Shown: positions 1-8,622, counted from the first letter of the stretch. The stretch is 10,718 nt of DNA from Thiorhodovibrio sp. (GCA_007128075.1 SKYD01000164.1:1-10718), one strand, 5' to 3'. Numbers and translations are program-made. The notes: generated by a model from the sequence alone, not told the origin.

Positions 1-160
1 TTTATCTTTATTTTTAATAACTTAAAAAATTTAGTTATTCCAAGTTATTAGATATTAACGGTAGTATTATAAAATATAAAGCATTTTTTTTTTTTCGATT
101 CAATATGAACATTCTTTTTCAAGCTATTGAAAATCAAAGCAAAAAACTTTTTGTGGTAAC
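1..160. other. AT-rich leader without a recognisable gene
   Basis: This stretch is strongly AT-rich compared with the GC-rich genes that follow, and includes a run of 12 T (84-95). I see no convincing reading frame on either strand. In most gammaproteobacteria mraZ lies immediately before rsmH, but nothing resembling mraZ is here. The T run is not preceded by a GC-rich hairpin, so I do not call it a terminator. The region probably separates the dcw operon from an unseen upstream gene and may carry regulatory sites or an UP-like AT-rich segment for the promoter at 161-189. Confidence 0.6.
15..50. repeat. Cluster of AGTTATT direct and inverted repeats
   Basis: AGTTATT occurs at 33-39 and again at 43-49, ten bases apart, which is about one helical turn. 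An inverted copy, AATAACT, is at 16-22. The outer pair can be extended to a perfect 9-base inverted repeat: TAATAACTT at 15-23 and AAGTTATTA at 42-50. Helical phasing of repeats is typical of protein-binding sites, but in AT-rich DNA such repeats also arise by chance. I know of no regulator with this site. Confidence 0.3.
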
Positions 161-189
161 TTGACGAATTGCTGTGCCTGTCTTATAGT
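161..189 (+). promoter_or_regulatory. Probable sigma70 promoter of the dcw operon
   Basis: A TTGACG -35 element (161-166) and a TATAGT -10 element (184-189) are separated by exactly 17 bases, each matching the sigma70 consensus at five of six positions. Transcription would start near 196, giving an untranslated leader of about 70 bases before the rsmH start at 268. AT-rich DNA directly upstream could act as an UP element. It is the only strong promoter-like sequence I found before rsmH and would serve the whole overlapping gene series. Confidence 0.7.
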
Positions 190-267
190 TAAGTCAGGTC
201 GGGATGATGGCAGTTGAGACCATGCCCCCGATTAGACTTTTGCTTACTCAATACGCGACTCGTTTCG

Positions 268-1191
268 ATGCAGCACGATCAACACCATCCAGTTCTGTTA
301 GAGGAAGCCATGCAAGCGTTGGCAATCCAGCCTGCGGGACAATATGTCGATGCCACCTTTGGGCGCGGCGGGCATACCCGTGCGCTCTTAGCACGGCTCA
401 ATGCCGAGGGGCGGGTGTGGGCGGCGGATCGTGATCCCCAGGCGATTGCGGCAGCGCAGACGATCAAAGACTCGCGGCTGACGCTGTGGCGTGCCAGTTT
501 TACTGAGCTGCTGGAACAGCTCAAAGCGGCGGCATTGGCTGGCAAGCTTCATGGCATGTTGTTTGATCTTGGCGTGTCTTCACCGCAATTGGATCAGCCT
601 GAGCGTGGTTTTAGCTTTGCGGCTGATGGGCCGCTGGATATGCGCATGGACCCAGACAGCGGTGAGTCAGCCGCGGATTGGTTGGCACGGGCAACGCCGG
701 AACAAATCGCCGATGTGCTGCATCATTTTGGCGAGGAACGCTATGCACGACGCATTGCTCGCGCCATTGTGGAGACGCGCACCCAACAGCCATTGCGCAC
801 CACCAAAGCATTGGCTGACCTGATTGCTGCGGCAATACCAACCCGCGAACCAGGCAAACACCCGGCAACGCGCACTTTCCAAGCCTTGCGCATTCATATC
901 AACAACGAACTCAATCAATTACGCACGGCTTTAGCTGCAGTTTGTGAGCTATTAGCCCCCGGCGGGCGGCTGGTGGTGATTAGTTTTCATTCGTTAGAGG
1001 ATCGCATCGTCAAACACTTTATCCGCGAGCAATCGCGGGGGTTGGCGTTGCCGAAACGACTTCCCGTTCCAGCAGCCACCACCCAAGGTCAATTACGCGC
1101 CATTGGTGGGCTAATCCGCCCCGGCGCTGCTGAGATCGCTGCCAATCCACGGGCGCGTAGTGCGCGGTTACGCACGGCGGAGCGTCTATGA
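268..1191 (+). CDS. rsmH: 16S rRNA (cytosine(1402)-N(4))-methyltransferase RsmH (MraW)
   Basis: RsmH methylates N4 of C1402 in 16S rRNA, in the decoding centre of the 30S subunit, using S-adenosylmethionine. The 307-residue product is close to the 313 of E. coli. It opens with MQHDQHHPVLLEE, then shows the SAM-binding TFGRGGHT (about residues 30-37), a DLGVSSPQLDQPERGFSF block with GPLDMRMD, and the late VISFHSLEDRIVKHF motif. The frame is open further upstream to a TTG at 214, but the added residues are unlike the family, so I chose the ATG at 268. No clear Shine-Dalgarno precedes this start. Its stop overlaps the ftsL start (ATGA). It is the first gene after the predicted promoter, and mraZ is missing before it. 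Confidence 0.96.
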   Translation: MQHDQHHPVLLEEAMQALAIQPAGQYVDATFGRGGHTRALLARLNAEGRVWAADRDPQAIAAAQTIKDSRLTLWRASFTELLEQLKAAALAGKLHGMLFDLGVSSPQLDQPERGFSFAADGPLDMRMDPDSGESAADWLARATPEQIADVLHHFGEERYARRIARAIVETRTQQPLRTTKALADLIAAAIPTREPGKHPATRTFQALRIHINNELNQLRTALAAVCELLAPGGRLVVISFHSLEDRIVKHFIREQSRGLALPKRLPVPAATTQGQLRAIGGLIRPGAAEIAANPRARSARLRTAERL

Positions 1192-1481
1192 CTGTGCAGC
1201 GTGATTGGCTCATGGTAGCGGTGTTAGGCAGCGCGATTTTGGTCAGCGCCATCGCCGTGGTTTATACCAAATATCTGACCCGCACTGAGTTTGTGCGTCT
1301 GCAAGATGCCCGTTATCAGCGCGATGCGCTCGATATTGAGTGGGGACGGCTACGGCTCGAAGAGGCTTCGCTAACCACCCATAACCGCATTGAAGAAACC
1401 GCCCGTCAGGTGCTTGATATGCACTTGCCTCGTGGTGCTGAGGCGCGATTGTTGGAGATTCCAAATCATGGCAGTCGCTAA
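1188..1481 (+). CDS. ftsL: Cell division protein FtsL
   Basis: FtsL is a small bitopic membrane protein that forms the FtsQ-FtsL-FtsB complex of the divisome and activates FtsW-FtsI at the septum. The 97-residue product has a short cytoplasmic start, one membrane segment at about residues 7-27 (LMVAVLGSAILVSAIAVVYT), and a periplasmic helix rich in Leu, Arg and Glu that suits the FtsL coiled coil. It is shorter than E. coli FtsL (121), mainly for lack of an N-terminal cytoplasmic tail. The call rests on size, topology and position between rsmH and ftsI, since the family is poorly conserved. GGAG lies 5 bases before the ATG. The start overlaps the rsmH stop and the end overlaps ftsI by 14 bases. 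Confidence 0.93.
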   Translation: MTVQRDWLMVAVLGSAILVSAIAVVYTKYLTRTEFVRLQDARYQRDALDIEWGRLRLEEASLTTHNRIEETARQVLDMHLPRGAEARLLEIPNHGSR

Positions 1482-3222
1482 TCGCACCCGTTATCGTCGC
1501 GCCTTGCGCGAGGAGCGCCCGCGTCCGAGTTTTACGCGGCGGCGCTTGGCGCTTGCCACCTTGATGGGGCTGGCGTTTGTCTCGGTGATGGCGAGTGCCT
1601 TTTATCGCCAGATTCTCGAAACTGATTTTTTGCGCCATGAAGGCGAGCGGCGCTTTCTGCGTGAGCGCGAGATTCCTGCCCGCCGTGGGATGATTCTGGA
1701 TCGCAACGGCGAGCCGTTGGCGATTAGCACCGCCGTTGCCACTTTTACTGCCAATCCGCGGCGCTTAGTTGGAAATCGTCAAGCAATTAATGAGTTAGCC
1801 GCTGCACTTGACCTTGAACCTGAGCAGCTTAATCAGCGAGTAGAAAACAATCGCCAGCGCGGCTTTATGTATCTGCGGCGGCGCGTCGAGCACCATCGGG
1901 TTGATGTGGTCCGCGAAATTACAAATCGCTATAATTTAGAAGGGATTGGGGTCGAAACTGAATACCGTCGTTTCTATCCCGGTGGCGAATCCTTTGCTCA
2001 GGTCATCGGCTACACTGATATTGATGATCGCGGCCAAGAAGGCATTGAGCTTGCTTATGATCAGCATCTGGCCCCCAAGCCTGGGCGGCGGCGGGTGATT
2101 CAAAATGGGCGCGGGCATATCATCGAAGAGGTGGAGCAAATTCGTCCGCCGCATCATGGCCAAGATTTGCGCCTGACGCTGGATCGGCGCTTGCAGTTTT
2201 TTGCCTATCGCGAGCTCAAACGCGCCACCTTAGAACATCAAGCCGCTGCCGCCTGTGCGGTGCTGATTGATGTACCGACGGGCGAGATTTTAGCCCTGGT
2301 CAACCAGCCCGCGTTTAACCCCAACGCCAGCCGTACCGAAACCGCTGATCAACGCCGCAATCGCGCAATCACCGATGTGTTTGAGCCAGGTTCCACAGTC
2401 AAGCCTTTTGTGGTGGCGCAGGCTCTGGAAGCAGGGCTGATTCGCCCTGAGACGCGCATCGATACCTCACCGGGCACCATGCAGGTGGGGCGTAATCGGG
2501 TGCGCGATATCCGCAATTTTGGGCTGCTCGATGCCACCGGGGTGATCACCAAATCCAGCAATATCGGGGTGGTCAAGATTGCCCAGCAGATGGAAAAAGA
2601 ACAACTGTGGCAGATGTATCGCAATCTGGGCTTTGGCAGTCGCACTCAGATCGGTTTTCCAAGTGAACAAGGCGGCTTTCTGTCTCATTTTAGCCGCTGG
2701 TCAAATTTTGAATATGCCACGCTGTCCTTTGGCTATGGGCTCAATGCCACTGCATTGCAATTGGCACAGGCCTATGCGGTCTTGGCACGAGAAGGCAGTT
2801 ATCTCCCCGCCACTCTGGTTCAAGATCAGCCACGGGTGGGGGCGCGTCCAGTGTTTTCACCCAGCACTGCCGATACCACCGTCAAAATGATGGAAACCGT
2901 GGTTTCGGTTCAGGGGACAGCGCGTCGGGCGGCGATTCCCGGGTATCGGGTCGCGGGCAAAACTGGCACTGCGAAAAAAGCCGGCCCTGGCGGTTATATC
3001 GATGGCAGCTATCAAGCGGTGTTTGCCGGCATTGCCCCGCTGGATAATCCGCGCTTTGTGCTGGCGGTGATGGTCGATGAGCCAGGTGGCGATCATTATT
3101 ACGGCGGGTTAGTCGCCGCGCCGGTGTTTGCGGCGGTGATGCAAGCGGCGTTGCGGCTGTATGATGTTCCCCCCGATGCCGCGCAAGAATCGCTGTTTTT
3201 GCGGGCGAGTACCGTACAATGA
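1468..3222 (+). CDS. ftsI: Septal peptidoglycan transpeptidase FtsI (PBP3)
   Basis: FtsI is the class B penicillin-binding protein that crosslinks septal peptidoglycan in the periplasm, working with the glycosyltransferase FtsW. From the ATG at 1468 the product has 584 residues (E. coli 588). Arginine-rich cytoplasmic residues are followed by a membrane anchor at about 25-46 and a pedestal domain starting near IPARRGMILDRNGEPLA. The transpeptidase domain has all three active-site motifs: STVK (Ser309, Lys312), SSN (363-365) and KTGT (498-501), nearly the same positions as in E. coli. The frame is open back to 1390 inside ftsL, but 1468 has GGAG upstream and a normal N-terminus. It overlaps ftsL by 14 bases and murE by 4 (ATGA). 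Confidence 0.97.
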   Translation: MAVANRTRYRRALREERPRPSFTRRRLALATLMGLAFVSVMASAFYRQILETDFLRHEGERRFLREREIPARRGMILDRNGEPLAISTAVATFTANPRRLVGNRQAINELAAALDLEPEQLNQRVENNRQRGFMYLRRRVEHHRVDVVREITNRYNLEGIGVETEYRRFYPGGESFAQVIGYTDIDDRGQEGIELAYDQHLAPKPGRRRVIQNGRGHIIEEVEQIRPPHHGQDLRLTLDRRLQFFAYRELKRATLEHQAAAACAVLIDVPTGEILALVNQPAFNPNASRTETADQRRNRAITDVFEPGSTVKPFVVAQALEAGLIRPETRIDTSPGTMQVGRNRVRDIRNFGLLDATGVITKSSNIGVVKIAQQMEKEQLWQMYRNLGFGSRTQIGFPSEQGGFLSHFSRWSNFEYATLSFGYGLNATALQLAQAYAVLAREGSYLPATLVQDQPRVGARPVFSPSTADTTVKMMETVVSVQGTARRAAIPGYRVAGKTGTAKKAGPGGYIDGSYQAVFAGIAPLDNPRFVLAVMVDEPGGDHYYGGLVAAPVFAAVMQAALRLYDVPPDAAQESLFLRASTVQ

Positions 3223-4790
3223 CAGCCCCATCCCCATTGGCATGGCCCTTAGATCAGCTCTTAACTGAGTTTGTGACTGAGCCTCGGCTGCTCGATCAAC
3301 GCCCGGTGCGTCAGCTCACGCTCAATAGCCGCACCGCCACCGCAGATAGCCTATTTTTAGCCTGTTGCGGTCGGCAACACCACGGGCTTGAATTTGCAAA
3401 AGATGCGGTTGATCAGGGCTGCACCGCGATTGCTGCCGAGCCAGATGCAGCGCATCCGCTTGCCACATTTGCCCAACAGGCTCAACAACTGAAAGTCCCC
3501 GTAGTGGCTGTTGAGCGTTTGAGTGCTCGCGCCAGCGCACTGGCGGCGCGTTTTTATGGCGACCCCAGTGCCGAACTGGAGATTTTGGGCATCACTGGCA
3601 CCAATGGCAAAACCAGTGTCAGTCATTATTTGGCTCAGGCATTGGGCTATGAACAACGCTGCGCGTTTTTAGGCACGCTGGGCGGTGGCTATTATGGCGA
3701 TTTTGGCGAGTGCCAATTAGACACCGCGCCAACACTCACCACGCCCGATGCGGTGACCCTGCAACAGGTTTTATCTCGCTTGCGGCACGACGGTGCGGTG
3801 TCGGTGGCGATGGAGGTGTCCTCTCATGCCCTTGATCAACACCGTATTGCTGCACTGCATCTCAGTCACGCCATTCTAACTAATTTAAGCCGCGACCATC
3901 TCGACTATCACCGCGATATGTTTACATACGCCGCCACCAAGGCGCGGCTGTTTCGTCAGCCTGGGCTAAAATGGCGGATTCTCAATGCTGATGATACCCT
4001 CGGGCGCACCCTGCTCGGCGAACATGACCCGCGCTTAAAGACCGCTTGTTACAGTCTCGCCGCCGATTTTGATCCCAAACAGCCACTGTTACGCCACTGC
4101 GCGCTGTGGCTGCATGTTCAAGAGTTCACGGCACTGCCCACCGGGATGCATCTGAGCATTCGCAGCAGTGAGGGCGAGGGCGAGTTAATCAGCGGACTGG
4201 TGGGACGCTTTAATGCCGCCAATGTGCTGGCGGTGTTGGCAGTTTTGCTGTCGCGAGGCGCGGGGCTTAAAAAAGCATTCAATCAGATTGCCCGTCTACG
4301 GGCGGTGCCTGGACGCATGGAATGCTTTGGCGGTGGCACTGCGCCTTTGGTCGTCGTCGATTATGCCCACACCCCCGATGCGCTCGAACAGGCGTTGACC
4401 CATCTGCGTGACCACTGTCATGGTCGCTTGATTACTGTGTTTGGCTGTGGTGGCGAGCGTGATCCGGGCAAGCGCCCACTGATGGGACGGATTGCCGAGC
4501 GACTGAGCGATCAGGTGATCATCACCGATGACAACCCGCGTCACGAAGATGGAGATGCGATTATTGCCGCGATTGGTGCGGGGATGAATCATCCCGAGCA
4601 AGCGCGGATCGAGCGCCAGCGCGGCCTAGCAATTCGCATTGCCTTAGCCCGTGCTGGGCTTGCCGATGTGGTGTTGGTGGCTGGCAAAGGCCATGAAACC
4701 ACGCAAGACATGGGCGCGCTCAAGGTGCGGTTTAGTGATCGCGCCCAAGTAGTTCAGGCACTGGCTGAATGGCAGGAAGGACAACGCTGA
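3219..4790 (+). CDS. murE: UDP-MurNAc-tripeptide synthetase MurE (meso-diaminopimelate-adding)
   Basis: MurE is the cytoplasmic ligase that adds the third amino acid to UDP-MurNAc-L-Ala-D-Glu at the cost of ATP. The ATP-binding motif is TGTNGKTS (about 126-133), with MEVSSHALDQHR at 199-209, NLSRDHLDYH at 222-231, the lysine expected to be carbamylated in YAATKARLF (Lys241), and DYAHTPDAL in the C-terminal domain. DNPR at 438-441 is the signature for meso-diaminopimelate rather than lysine, which fits a Gram-negative wall. At 523 residues it is somewhat longer than E. coli MurE (495). It starts in the ftsI stop (ATGA) and ends by sharing one base with the murF start. Confidence 0.97.
   Translation: MTAPSPLAWPLDQLLTEFVTEPRLLDQRPVRQLTLNSRTATADSLFLACCGRQHHGLEFAKDAVDQGCTAIAAEPDAAHPLATFAQQAQQLKVPVVAVERLSARASALAARFYGDPSAELEILGITGTNGKTSVSHYLAQALGYEQRCAFLGTLGGGYYGDFGECQLDTAPTLTTPDAVTLQQVLSRLRHDGAVSVAMEVSSHALDQHRIAALHLSHAILTNLSRDHLDYHRDMFTYAATKARLFRQPGLKWRILNADDTLGRTLLGEHDPRLKTACYSLAADFDPKQPLLRHCALWLHVQEFTALPTGMHLSIRSSEGEGELISGLVGRFNAANVLAVLAVLLSRGAGLKKAFNQIARLRAVPGRMECFGGGTAPLVVVDYAHTPDALEQALTHLRDHCHGRLITVFGCGGERDPGKRPLMGRIAERLSDQVIITDDNPRHEDGDAIIAAIGAGMNHPEQARIERQRGLAIRIALARAGLADVVLVAGKGHETTQDMGALKVRFSDRAQVVQALAEWQEGQR
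4774..4781 (+). promoter_or_regulatory. Strong ribosome binding site that fixes the murF start
   Basis: AGGAAGGA lies 8 bases before the ATG at 4790. An earlier in-frame ATG at 4769 lies upstream of this site, so it cannot use it. The site therefore favours 4790 as the murF start, inside the TGATG overlap with the murE stop. Confidence 0.75.
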
Positions 4791-6154
4791 TGTGGACATT
4801 AAAACAAGCCATTGCCGCTGTCGGCGGGCAATTGATCGGGGCGGATGTGGAGTTCATCGGGATTACCACCGATAGTCGCACTGACTGTCAGGGGCGTTTG
4901 TTTATCGCTTTAACCGGACCGAATCACGACGGCCATGCCCATGTTGCCGCAGCGATGGCAGCCGGTGCGGTGGCAGCGATGGTGAGCCGTCGGCTCGATA
5001 TTGATCTTCCGCAATGGCAGGTTGCTGATCCTCATGCTGGTCTGATCGCACTGGCTGCGGCTTGGCGGGCGCAGGCGGCGGCTCAGATCGTGGCAGTGAC
5101 GGGCAGCAATGGCAAAACCACGGTGAAGGAGATGCTGGCAGCGATCTTGAGCGAAGCGGGCACCACACTCGCCACCCAAGGCAATCTCAACAACAATATC
5201 GGGGTGCCGCTGACCCTGTTGCGACTGCGCGACGAGGCCTATGCCGTGATCGAGATGGGTGCCAATCATCACGGCGAGATTGCTGAATTGACTGCTTTAG
5301 CGCGGCCCCAGGTGGCACTGATTACCAATGCCGGTCGCGCACACTTAGAAGGGTTTGGCTCGCTCGAAGGCGTTGCCCATGCCAAGGGTGAGATTGCCTC
5401 GGGGCTTCCCGCTGATGGTGTGTTTGTCTTTATGGCGGACACGCCGTTTACCGATCTTTGGCAGCGGCTTGCCGATGGGCGGCGGACGCTGACCTTTGGA
5501 CTCACGCCCCAAGCCGAGGTGTCTGCGGATCCGGCGGCGATTCATAGCACTTGGGATCGCGAGGGCTTTCGCACCTGTTTTGCGGTGCAGTTGCCATGCA
5601 GTCAACAGCCATTGCACTGCGAGCTGGCGCTGGCAGGTCAGCACAATGTGGTCAATGCACTGGCGGCCATTGCCACCGCCTCAGCCCTTGAGGTTCCGCC
5701 AACCGCAATCCAGAACGGACTTGCCAAGGTGCGCCCGGTTGGGCGGCGACTGCAGCCACGCACCGGCAATCATGGGCTGCGTATTCTCGATGACAGCTAC
5801 AACGCCAACCCCGACTCATTTCAGGCAGCCCTTGAGGTTCTACAGAGCCTCTCGGGACGCGCCGTGCTGGTGCTCGGTGATTTTGGTGAGCTAGGTGCAG
5901 AAAGCCGATATCTTCATGCCCGCATGGGAGAACAGGCGCGAGCGGCTGGAGTCACGCGGCTTTATGCACTCGGCTCTTTAGCCGCCCAAGCCGCTTCAGC
6001 ATTCGGAGCAGGTGGTGTAACCAGCGCCAATGCACAAGAATTGATCGCGCAATTGCAGCACGAGTTGCAGCCCGAGGATGTGGTGTTGATTAAAGGCTCG
6101 CGGCTGGCGGGAATGGATCGAGTGGTTGATGCCTTGAGTGGACTAAAAGTGTAG
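4790..6154 (+). CDS. murF: UDP-MurNAc-tripeptide:D-Ala-D-Ala ligase MurF
   Basis: MurF joins D-alanyl-D-alanine to UDP-MurNAc-tripeptide, the last cytoplasmic step of the stem peptide, using ATP. From 4790 it has 454 residues (E. coli 452). The N-terminal substrate domain includes ITTDSRTDCQGRLFIAL, the ATP-binding loop is TGSNGKTTVKEML (from about 104), EMGANHHGEI follows, and the C-terminal domain has DDSYNANPDSF and VLGDFGELG. The start is set by the ribosome binding site at 4774-4781, and the TGATG junction with murE suggests translational coupling. The gene ends 3 bases before mraY. Confidence 0.97.
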   Translation: MWTLKQAIAAVGGQLIGADVEFIGITTDSRTDCQGRLFIALTGPNHDGHAHVAAAMAAGAVAAMVSRRLDIDLPQWQVADPHAGLIALAAAWRAQAAAQIVAVTGSNGKTTVKEMLAAILSEAGTTLATQGNLNNNIGVPLTLLRLRDEAYAVIEMGANHHGEIAELTALARPQVALITNAGRAHLEGFGSLEGVAHAKGEIASGLPADGVFVFMADTPFTDLWQRLADGRRTLTFGLTPQAEVSADPAAIHSTWDREGFRTCFAVQLPCSQQPLHCELALAGQHNVVNALAAIATASALEVPPTAIQNGLAKVRPVGRRLQPRTGNHGLRILDDSYNANPDSFQAALEVLQSLSGRAVLVLGDFGELGAESRYLHARMGEQARAAGVTRLYALGSLAAQAASAFGAGGVTSANAQELIAQLQHELQPEDVVLIKGSRLAGMDRVVDALSGLKV

Positions 6155-6157
6155 TTT

Positions 6158-7240
6158 ATGTTGTTATATCTGACCGAGTGGCTGACCCAGTTTTATAGCG
6201 GATTTTCAGTATTCCGCTATCTAACCCTACGCGCAATTTTAGGGGTACTGACTGCGCTTGGGATTGCATTGCTCGTCGGGCGGCCACTGATTCGCTGGCT
6301 AAGTACTTACAAAATCGGGCAGATGGTGCGTGATGATGGCCCACAGAGCCATTTTAGCAAGGCGGGCACCCCGACCATGGGTGGCACCCTGATCTTGGTT
6401 GCTATCACTGCCAGCACCCTGCTATGGGCTGACTTGAGTAATCGCTTTGTTTGGGTGGTGCTTTTTGTCACGCTGAGCTTTGGGCTGATCGGGTTTATCG
6501 ACGATTATCGCAAGCTGGTGTTGCGCAACCCCAAAGGGCTGCCCGCCCGTTACAAATATCTTAGTCAAACGATTTTTGGGCTAGCCGCCGCCCTGTATCT
6601 GTATTTTTCAGCCGTCTCGCCAACTGAGACGCTGCTGTTAATCCCCTATCTAAAGGATGTCTCATTTCAACTGGGCTGGCTGTTTGTGCTTTTTGCCTAT
6701 CTGGTGATTGTTGGGGCAAGCAATGCAGTCAATCTCACCGATGGACTGGATGGGCTGGCGGTGTTGCCAGCGGTGTTGGTCGCTGGTGGGTTGGGCATTA
6801 TGACCTATGCCGCAGGCCATGCCGAGATCGCCGAGTATTTGCGGATTCCTCATGTGATCAATGTCGGTGAAGTGGTGATCGTGTGCGCCGCTTTGATTGG
6901 CGCTGGCTTAGGCTTTTTATGGTTTAACACCTATCCCGCCCAAGTGTTTATGGGCGATGTCGGTTCACTGGCACTGGGGGCGGCTCTGGGCGCAATTGCC
7001 GTGGTCAGCAAGCAAGAGCTGATTTTGTTCATTATGGGCGGCATTTTTGTGCTAGAAACCCTTTCGGTGATGTTGCAGGTCGCCTCATTTAAGCTCACTG
7101 GCAAGCGCATCTTCCGCATGGCCCCGCTGCATCATCATTACGAGCTCAAAGGCTGGCCGGAGCCACGGGTGATCGTCCGCTTTTGGATCATCACCGTGGT
7201 GCTGGTGCTCATTGGTTTAGCGAGTCTGAAAATTCGATGA
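6158..7240 (+). CDS. mraY: Phospho-MurNAc-pentapeptide transferase MraY
   Basis: MraY transfers phospho-MurNAc-pentapeptide from UDP to undecaprenyl phosphate in the inner membrane, making lipid I. The product has 360 residues, the same as E. coli, and aligns with it by eye along its whole length. It is a polytopic membrane protein. Key residues are present: the Asp pair in IDDYRK (Asp115, Asp116), NLTDGLDGL (192-200), FMGDVGSLALG with Asp267, and the HHH of MAPLHHHYELKGWPEPRV (325-327). The ribosome binding site before 6158 is weak, so expression may depend on coupling to murF three bases upstream. The stop overlaps the murD start (ATGA). Confidence 0.98.
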   Translation: MLLYLTEWLTQFYSGFSVFRYLTLRAILGVLTALGIALLVGRPLIRWLSTYKIGQMVRDDGPQSHFSKAGTPTMGGTLILVAITASTLLWADLSNRFVWVVLFVTLSFGLIGFIDDYRKLVLRNPKGLPARYKYLSQTIFGLAAALYLYFSAVSPTETLLLIPYLKDVSFQLGWLFVLFAYLVIVGASNAVNLTDGLDGLAVLPAVLVAGGLGIMTYAAGHAEIAEYLRIPHVINVGEVVIVCAALIGAGLGFLWFNTYPAQVFMGDVGSLALGAALGAIAVVSKQELILFIMGGIFVLETLSVMLQVASFKLTGKRIFRMAPLHHHYELKGWPEPRVIVRFWIITVVLVLIGLASLKIR

Positions 7241-8622
7241 ACGCGACACTGCACGCCATCGACTCGCTCAGCCAGCGCCGGATCATGGTCGTTGGTTTAG
7301 GTGACACCGGGCTTTCTTGCGTACAATTTTTGTGCGCTCAGGGCTGTACGCCGGAGTTGGTTGATACCCGCGAGCAGCCACCGGCGTTGCCCACGATTCG
7401 CCAACAATTCCCCAGGCTGCGCTGCCATCTGGGTGCGGATGATTCAGCACTGCTCGCAGATGCTGAGCTGATCGTGCTCAGTCCAGGCATGGCGCGTTCC
7501 CATCCGCTGCTTGCAAAAGTTCCAGCAACCGTTCCCGTGATTGGCGATATTGAGCTGTTTGCGACTGCGGTGACTGCCCCCGTGGTCGCCATTACCGGCT
7601 CCAACGGCAAGAGCACCGTGACCACGCTGCTTGGCGAGATGGCGCGGGTGGCGGGGATTCAGGTCGCCGTCGGCGGCAATCTCGGTCCTCCAGCATTGAC
7701 GCTACTCGATCCCGAGGTGGCGCTGTATATCCTTGAGTTGTCAAGTTTTCAGTTAGAAACCACGGCTTCATTGCGCCCGGCAGTGGCAACGGTGCTCAAT
7801 CTCTCACCTGATCATCTCGACCGCTATCCCGATCTTGCAACCTATGCCACTGCTAAGGCGCGTATTTTCCAAGGCGCACAACAAGCCGTTAGCAACCGCG
7901 ATGATCCCGTTGCGACGGCACTGGCGGATGCGCAATTGCCAGCCCGGCGCTTTGGATTGATGCCACCCGAGCAGCCGACCGATTGGGGGCTGGTGCGTGA
8001 GACAGCGACTGGAGATGATTGGATTGCTTGCGGTGAGGCGCGGTTACTCAGAGTCGCCGATCTTCATATCATTGGCACCCACAATCTGGCGAATGTGCTC
8101 GCCGCGCTGGCATTGGGAACCGCGCTTGGATTGCCACAAGATGCCATGCTCCAGGCGGCACAGGATTTTACCGGCCTTGCCCATCGCTGTACCTGGGTTG
8201 GGGATTGGAACGGGGTGCGCTGGATCAACGACTCCAAAGGCACCAATCCCGGGGCGACAGTCAGCGCCTTGCGTGGCTGTGCGCGACCTGACGGGGCGAT
8301 TGTGCTGATTGCTGGCGGGGATGGCAAGGGCGCAGATTTTGCCACGCTGGCGCTGGCGATTCGTGAGCATTGCCGTGATTTGATTCTGATTGGGCGCGAT
8401 GCGCCGCTGCTTGCTGCTGCCTGTGCAGCATTACCGCAAGATTCCCGTGTGCGTCTGCACCATACCGGCGAGTTGGAGCGGGCGGTGCGGCTGGCGGCAA
8501 CCCTTGCCCAGCCTGGTGATACGGTGTTGCTGTCACCTGCCTGCGCCAGCTTTGATCAATTTACCGATTATCGCCACCGTGGCGAATGCTTTGTCGCGGC
8601 GGTGCAGGAGATCTGCGGTTGA
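7237..8622 (+). CDS. murD: UDP-N-acetylmuramoyl-L-alanine:D-glutamate ligase MurD
   Basis: MurD adds D-glutamate to UDP-MurNAc-L-alanine in the cytoplasm using ATP. From the ATG at 7237 it has 461 residues (E. coli 438). The N-terminal nucleotide-sugar domain opens with MVVGLGDTGLSC (about 17-28), the ATP loop is TGSNGKST (120-127), and ELSSFQLE, NLSPDHLDRY, NDSKGTNPGAT and LLSPACASFDQF follow as expected. The frame is open upstream to 7183 inside mraY, but 7237 gives the ATGA overlap and a family-like start. The C-terminus is QEICG followed by TGA. In the insertion model given for the mobile element, the last base of the glycine codon and the stop codon are supplied by the element, without changing the protein. 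Confidence 0.97.
   Translation: MNATLHAIDSLSQRRIMVVGLGDTGLSCVQFLCAQGCTPELVDTREQPPALPTIRQQFPRLRCHLGADDSALLADAELIVLSPGMARSHPLLAKVPATVPVIGDIELFATAVTAPVVAITGSNGKSTVTTLLGEMARVAGIQVAVGGNLGPPALTLLDPEVALYILELSSFQLETTASLRPAVATVLNLSPDHLDRYPDLATYATAKARIFQGAQQAVSNRDDPVATALADAQLPARRFGLMPPEQPTDWGLVRETATGDDWIACGEARLLRVADLHIIGTHNLANVLAALALGTALGLPQDAMLQAAQDFTGLAHRCTWVGDWNGVRWINDSKGTNPGATVSALRGCARPDGAIVLIAGGDGKGADFATLALAIREHCRDLILIGRDAPLLAAACAALPQDSRVRLHHTGELERAVRLAATLAQPGDTVLLSPACASFDQFTDYRHRGECFVAAVQEICG

Noticed and set aside
84..95. Run of 12 T as a possible terminator
   Set aside because: No GC-rich stem precedes it on the + strand and the surrounding DNA is AT-rich throughout.
252..262. TACGCGACTCG before rsmH also occurs in the element's right end at 10247-10257, suggesting a solo element remnant
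   Set aside because: An 11-base match is expected several times by chance in a window of this size, and no other element sequence is near rsmH.
1243..1638. 131-codon antisense frame across ftsL and ftsI
   Set aside because: It is a shadow of conserved genes on the other strand, with no recognisable protein features. The same holds for the other long antisense frames, including 9778-10161 opposite iscB.
7183..7236. Longer in-frame starts for murD (7183), ftsI (1390), rsmH (214) and murF (4769)
   Set aside because: The added residues do not resemble the families and lie mostly inside the preceding gene; the chosen starts give normal N-termini and, for most, the operon's overlap pattern.
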